A stretch of DNA of 34,641 nt from Peterkaempfera griseoplana (GTDB lineage Bacteria > Actinomycetota > Actinomycetes > Streptomycetales > Streptomycetaceae). A program made the position numbers and the translations under genes. The stretch covers positions 1 through 34,641 of the forward strand of contig NZ_LIQR01000199.1 in NCBI RefSeq assembly GCF_001418575.1, given 5' to 3'. Under the pieces are notes generated by a model, which worked only from the letters and a program-made list of their open reading frames with translations, was not told where the DNA came from and did no database searches. This document shows positions 31,075 to 34,641 of the stretch, piece by piece (positions within the stretch are counted from its first letter, which is position 1; every line of letters begins with the position of its first letter).

Positions 31075-31908
31075 TCAGCGCCGTGAACCGTGCGCGACGC
31101 GGCTCTGCTCTCCGATCACCTGGTGAAGCCGCTCCGCGGTCGCACGGGGACGGAAGACATATCCGTTGTGCCCGCCCGGGAACGTCCGGCAGGCGGTCCC
31201 CAGCTCCTCGGAGAGCAGCCTGGCGCACCTGTGCGGCCAGGTGTGACCCGAGTTCTCACTGGCACCGGGCACGATGCGGACGGGGGAGTTCCTGAGCGCG
31301 TCCAGATCGAGGACGTGCTCCCGCAACGCCGGCGTGTCGTACGTGAGGAAGTACTCCTGGTTCGCCCGCTGCTCCGGACCCGGGACACGCAGCTCGACAT
31401 CGGGCTCGCGGTCTGTCGGGTCGATGTCGGCGAACTCCCTGAACCTGTCCAGCGCGGAGGAGACACCCTCCGTCCTGAACGCCTCCACGACCCCCCGCAG
31501 ATCCCCGACGGCGACGGTGCGCTGCGGCTCGGGCAGCAGCTGGGTGACGGGCGGTTCGTGCGCCACGACCAGGCCGAGCTGCCCGGGGTGCCGGACGGCG
31601 ACCTCCAGGGCGATCAGGGCTCCGAGGCTGGAGCCGTAGACGAGGGCGGGTCCGGTGGTGAGGGCGGAGAGCAGCCGGGATGCGTCGTCGGCGTGGGTGG
31701 CCAGCGTCAGCCCGGGGGTGTCGGTGGTGCTGCCCGACAGGCCGCGGCGGTCGTAGGTGACGACCGTGTACCTGTCGGAGAGGTGAGTGGCGAGAGCGCG
31801 GTTCACGGAGGCGTCCCCATGGCCTCCGGCGATGAGCAGCAGCAGCGGGCCCGAGCCGCGCACGAAGTGACGCAGCCGCGCGCCGGGTACGTCCAGTACG
31901 GATTCCAT
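31075..31908 (-). CDS. Alpha/beta hydrolase
   Basis: This 277-aa alpha/beta-hydrolase-fold protein starts at ATG 31908. It shows the oxyanion-hole strand (LLLLIAGGHGD), YDRRGLSGST after strand 4, and a nucleophile elbow GSSLGAL (Ser in G-x-S-x-G). A C-terminal GHNGYVFRP holds the likely catalytic His. A candidate acid is in the PGASENSGH region. It is cytosolic with no export signal; the ester, lactone or epoxide substrate is unknown. It is divergent (163 bp) from an XRE/MmyB regulator, which is its likely controller. Confidence 0.88.
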   Translation of the reverse strand: MESVLDVPGARLRHFVRGSGPLLLLIAGGHGDASVNRALATHLSDRYTVVTYDRRGLSGSTTDTPGLTLATHADDASRLLSALTTGPALVYGSSLGALIALEVAVRHPGQLGLVVAHEPPVTQLLPEPQRTVAVGDLRGVVEAFRTEGVSSALDRFREFADIDPTDREPDVELRVPGPEQRANQEYFLTYDTPALREHVLDLDALRNSPVRIVPGASENSGHTWPHRCARLLSEELGTACRTFPGGHNGYVFRPRATAERLHQVIGEQSRVAHGSRR

Positions 31909-32071
31909 GGTGAAACCGCCTTCGTCCCTGAGAGAGGAGTTCGTCGTCCGGCGGCCCCCGGTGGGCCGCACCCCGACTATGCCGTCGCCACGGAGGCGGC
32001 AGGAGTGGAGCGCTCTTCCCAGGATCGGCGGTCCCAGGATGCGTCCGGCGAACCGGGCTACCGTTGCGGGC

Positions 32072-32935
32072 ATGGAGATGCACCGCGGCGACCTCGCAGA
32101 CTTCCTGCGCCGGTCCCGGGAACGGCTGACCCCACGGGACGTCAGACTGCCCGAGGGGCCGAGGCGGCGCACGCCGGGGCTGCGCCGTGAGGAGGTCGCC
32201 GCGCTCGCCGGGATGTCGACCGACTACTACATGCGGCTGGAGCAGGCCAGGAGCCCGCAGCCCTCGGTCCAGATGCTGGCGGCGCTGACGCGCGCGCTGC
32301 GGCTGACCGCCGACGAGCGGGACCATCTGTACCTGCTCGCCGGGCACCGCCCGCCGGAGGGAGCGCGGGCCGGGGAGTACCTGCGGCCGGGCATGCTCTA
32401 CCTCCTCGACCAGCTGGACGGCGTCCCGGTCCAGGTCCTGGGCGATCTGGGCGACCTGCTGGCGCAGAACGACATGGCGCTGGCCCTGTTCGGGTGCGTG
32501 TGCACGGTGGCCCGCGAGGACCGCAACGTCGTGGTGCGCTGGTTCACCGAGCCGGACGTACGGAGCCACATCCCGGCCGAGGACCACGAGGGGCGCGCCC
32601 GGCAGCTGGTCGCCGACCTGCGGGCCGCGGTGGCCCGCAGGGGTGACGATGCGTCATCCCGCGCGCTCGTCACACGGCTGCGCGCGGCGAGCGCCGAGTT
32701 CGCGGTGCTCTGGGACCGGCACGAGGTCGCGGTGCGCAGGTCGCATCCCTACCGGGTGATCCATCCCGAACTCGGCAGGATCGAGTTCGACTGCGAGGTG
32801 CTGGCGACGCCCGCGGCGGACCAGCGGCTCCTGGTCTTCACCCCGCCGCCCGGCGGTACCGGCGCGCTGGAGATGCTGCGCGTACTCGGCCCGCAGCACC
32901 GGTGCGGCACCGCCGCGCCGGGTGTCCGTCAGTAG
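32072..32935 (+). CDS. XRE family regulator with MmyB-like ligand-binding domain
   Basis: This 287-aa regulator has an N-terminal HTH (about 20-85: GLRREEVAALAGMSTDYYMRLE, then a second helix pair through LTADERDHLYLLAG). The MmyB-like domain (about 100-275) is a PAS-type fold that binds fatty-acid-like ligands in studied members; it contains LDQLDGVPVQVLGDLGDLLAQN and HPELGRIEFDCEVL. No Shine-Dalgarno precedes ATG 32072, but TACCGT (32060-32065) lies at leaderless -10 distance. It is divergent from the alpha/beta hydrolase gene, a common pairing for this family. A long hairpin (32982-33022) follows. Confidence 0.92.
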   Translation: MEMHRGDLADFLRRSRERLTPRDVRLPEGPRRRTPGLRREEVAALAGMSTDYYMRLEQARSPQPSVQMLAALTRALRLTADERDHLYLLAGHRPPEGARAGEYLRPGMLYLLDQLDGVPVQVLGDLGDLLAQNDMALALFGCVCTVAREDRNVVVRWFTEPDVRSHIPAEDHEGRARQLVADLRAAVARRGDDASSRALVTRLRAASAEFAVLWDRHEVAVRRSHPYRVIHPELGRIEFDCEVLATPAADQRLLVFTPPPGGTGALEMLRVLGPQHRCGTAAPGVRQ

Positions 32936-32981
32936 GAACCGCCGGGACCGCCTGGGCTCCTGGGCGTTCGGCCGCCCGCTC

Positions 32982-33022
32982 GCCCCGCGAGGGGCGCCCG
33001 GGTCGGGCGCCCCTCGCGGGGC
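32982..33022. terminator. 18-bp perfect hairpin between convergent genes
   Basis: GCCCCGCGAGGGGCGCCC (32982-32999) pairs fully with 33005-33022 around a GGGTC loop. It lies between the convergent XRE regulator gene and the DUF4190 protein gene and should stop transcription from both sides. Confidence 0.85.
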
Positions 33023-33028
33023 GGGTGG

Positions 33029-34549
33029 TCAGACCGCCTGGCCCGACGTCCCGCCGCCGCCCCCGCTGTCCACCGTGTCCCCGGTGGCGAGACCGAGGAC
33101 GGCGCGGGCCTTCCTCGCCTGCTCGTAGCCGTCGTGCACGGAGGCCCTGGCCAGGGCCAGCCGCTCGGAGCCGACGTCCCGGGCGGCTGCGGCCTGCCGC
33201 CAGTAGGGGATGGACCTGCGGATCTCGCGGACCAGGTCGGCGATCGGCTTCCGTGCCTGCGCAGGCCAGTCCCCGGCTTCGAGCTGCTGCGCCTCCAGCT
33301 CCGTGGCGTCCGCGACCTGGGCCGCCCAGACGCGGTAGGCGTGCAGGGCCTGCCCGGGATCCTCCTTCGGCTCCCGGCCGAGGGCGTCGTTGTGGTCCCG
33401 GGTGCAGTCCAGGTAGTCGAGCTGAGCGCCGTTCAGGTCGGTGTAGTCACGCCGGACGGAGCCGGTCCGCTTTCCCTTGCTGTCCACGAAGACGCAGAGG
33501 GCGTGCGGGTCCTTCGCCCACTGGGTGGCGCTCGGATAGTAGTAGTACATCTGCAGGGTGGCCGGGTGGGCCCAGCTGTCCATGATGTACCGGTCGACGA
33601 GGTCCCGACAGCCCTGCTCGGACTGGTCCTGGGCTGATTGGGCCCCCGGGTAGAAGCCGGAGGTGCCGTCGATCCGCGCCTGGCCGAACGCCTCCTCCTC
33701 ATGCGGCTCGCCGCACGGCAGGACGGTCACATAGCGCACCCGGTCATGCAGGGGAGCCTCGAAGCAGTCGCCGGTCCGCACGCTGAACACGGAGGTCGTA
33801 CCAGGCGGCAGCCCGTCGGCGCTGGGCAGGCCCGGGTGGGAGACGACGGCGGCGACGATCAGGGTGATCCAGGCCAGGGCCCAGACGGCGGACAGGACCA
33901 GGCCGGTGCGGGCCAGCCCCCGGCCCCGCTGTCCGGTACGCCGGATCTGCCCCAGCGCGGTGATGCCGAACCCGGCCGACAACGGCACCAGGCAGGTGAA
34001 GCCGAGGACCAGTGAGGCGACGGCGAACCCGTTGACGCCCGGCGGTGGCGCGAGCTGCGGCCAGCCCGCCGGCCCGCCGTAGGGCCACGGTGGGCCGGGG
34101 GGCAGCGACTGCGGGCCGCTGCCGACAGGGGTGGTTGGCCAGGCCGTGGCCGTGCCCGGGCCGGGGGGCGCCCACGGGTCGAACGGCTGCGCGGCACCGG
34201 GCGTCCCGGCCGGCGCAGCGTGGGCTCCCGGCGGGGCGGCGGCCGCCTCGGCGGGCCCCGCTGCGGACGCCGGGCCGGACGCCGCGCCGGTGGCGTCGTG
34301 CCGCTGCGTCGCGGGGGCGTCCGGCCCTGGGGCGGTCGGGCGGGGAACGGGCGCCGCGGGGCCGGCGGACCCGGCAGTGCCCAGCGGCGGCTGCACCGCG
34401 CCGGTCTCCTCCGGCACCCGGGGTTCAGGCCCGGACGGCTCCGGCGCGGAAGCACCCGGCCCGGACGCGTCCGGCGCGGAGGCGCCCGACGCGGGATCGC
34501 CCGACGGGGGTGCGCCTGGTCCGGGGGCGCTGGGCGGGGGTGTCGGCAT
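33029..34549 (-). CDS. DUF4190 / septum-formation domain membrane protein
   Basis: This 506-aa protein has three parts. Residues 1-170 are a Pro/Ala/Gly-rich cytosolic tail. Residues about 172-240 are a DUF4190 module of two transmembrane helices (NGFAVASLVLGFTCLVPLSA, and LARTGLVLSAVWALAWITLI). The remaining extracytoplasmic part starts with a septum-formation-like domain (VRTGDCFEAPLHDRV through LPCGEPHEEEAFGQ, about 258-293), then a Cys-containing alpha-helical region and a Gly-rich C terminus. The name 'septum formation' comes from the Pfam domain; the role here is unknown and may be cell-envelope related. ATG 34549 is chosen with a distant GGAG. The gene is monocistronic. Confidence 0.82.
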   Translation of the reverse strand: MPTPPPSAPGPGAPPSGDPASGASAPDASGPGASAPEPSGPEPRVPEETGAVQPPLGTAGSAGPAAPVPRPTAPGPDAPATQRHDATGAASGPASAAGPAEAAAAPPGAHAAPAGTPGAAQPFDPWAPPGPGTATAWPTTPVGSGPQSLPPGPPWPYGGPAGWPQLAPPPGVNGFAVASLVLGFTCLVPLSAGFGITALGQIRRTGQRGRGLARTGLVLSAVWALAWITLIVAAVVSHPGLPSADGLPPGTTSVFSVRTGDCFEAPLHDRVRYVTVLPCGEPHEEEAFGQARIDGTSGFYPGAQSAQDQSEQGCRDLVDRYIMDSWAHPATLQMYYYYPSATQWAKDPHALCVFVDSKGKRTGSVRRDYTDLNGAQLDYLDCTRDHNDALGREPKEDPGQALHAYRVWAAQVADATELEAQQLEAGDWPAQARKPIADLVREIRRSIPYWRQAAAARDVGSERLALARASVHDGYEQARKARAVLGLATGDTVDSGGGGGTSGQAV

Positions 34550-34641
34550 GCGGTCGGGCTCCGGTCTCGTTCGGGTGTTCGGCAGCGGCTGCGAGACTCT
34601 AGCCGACCGTGATCACTTCTGTCGTGGCACATCCGCACGTG

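Overview
The window is very GC-rich, has strong GC bias at third codon positions, often uses GTG/TTG starts, and is dense with TetR, MarR, HxlR, XRE and PucR-type regulators and secreted polymer-degrading enzymes. All of this points to a chromosomal segment of a Streptomyces or close relative. No rRNA, tRNA, insertion sequence or CRISPR array was seen. Genes are assigned from motifs and family resemblance read by eye; no database search was possible.

Layout. 1-2640: a dienelactone-hydrolase-like enzyme, then an NAD(P)-binding oxidoreductase divergent from an HxlR regulator. 2743-4533: a PucR-like regulator with two HTH segments and its terminator. 4600-6000: a lower-GC patch with a RidA protein, a small acidic hypothetical protein and a broken phage-type (DUF6093-like) gene. 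6109-9995: a YceI-like lipid-binding protein with an N-terminal beta-sandwich, an Old Yellow Enzyme family oxidoreductase, and a patatin-like hydrolase divergent from a TetR regulator with twin operators between them. 10045-11356: decayed remnants of an alpha/beta hydrolase and a frameshifted LuxR regulator.

11557-15107 (minus strand) is the most notable block: a family 2B encapsulin shell protein with an inserted cyclic-nucleotide-binding domain, translationally coupled to 2-methylisoborneol synthase and followed by geranyl diphosphate 2-C-methyltransferase. Together they make the earthy odorant 2-MIB, probably with the terpene cyclase packed inside a protein nanocompartment. This system is known in outline, but several details here deserve a look. 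15916-18030 is a MarR-ATPase-permease ABC export operon.

18616-25844 is a secreted-degradation block: an S53 peptidase, a small unknown protein, xylanase (xlnB), acetylxylan esterase (axeA) sharing a near-identical carbohydrate-binding module, and a convergent Tat-exported GH55-like beta-1,3-glucanase. Its promoters carry repeated GAAA/TTTC boxes (xlnB) and a LacI-type palindrome (GH55). 26176-29635 is a four-gene minus-strand cluster (MarR, DHA2-type MFS exporter, isochorismatase-like protein lacking the catalytic cysteine, PEBP/Raf-kinase-inhibitor-like protein). 29863-34549 holds an NmrA-like protein, a tiny apparently leaderless HTH protein under two abutting 19-bp operators, an alpha/beta hydrolase divergent from an XRE/MmyB regulator, and a DUF4190/septum-formation membrane protein.
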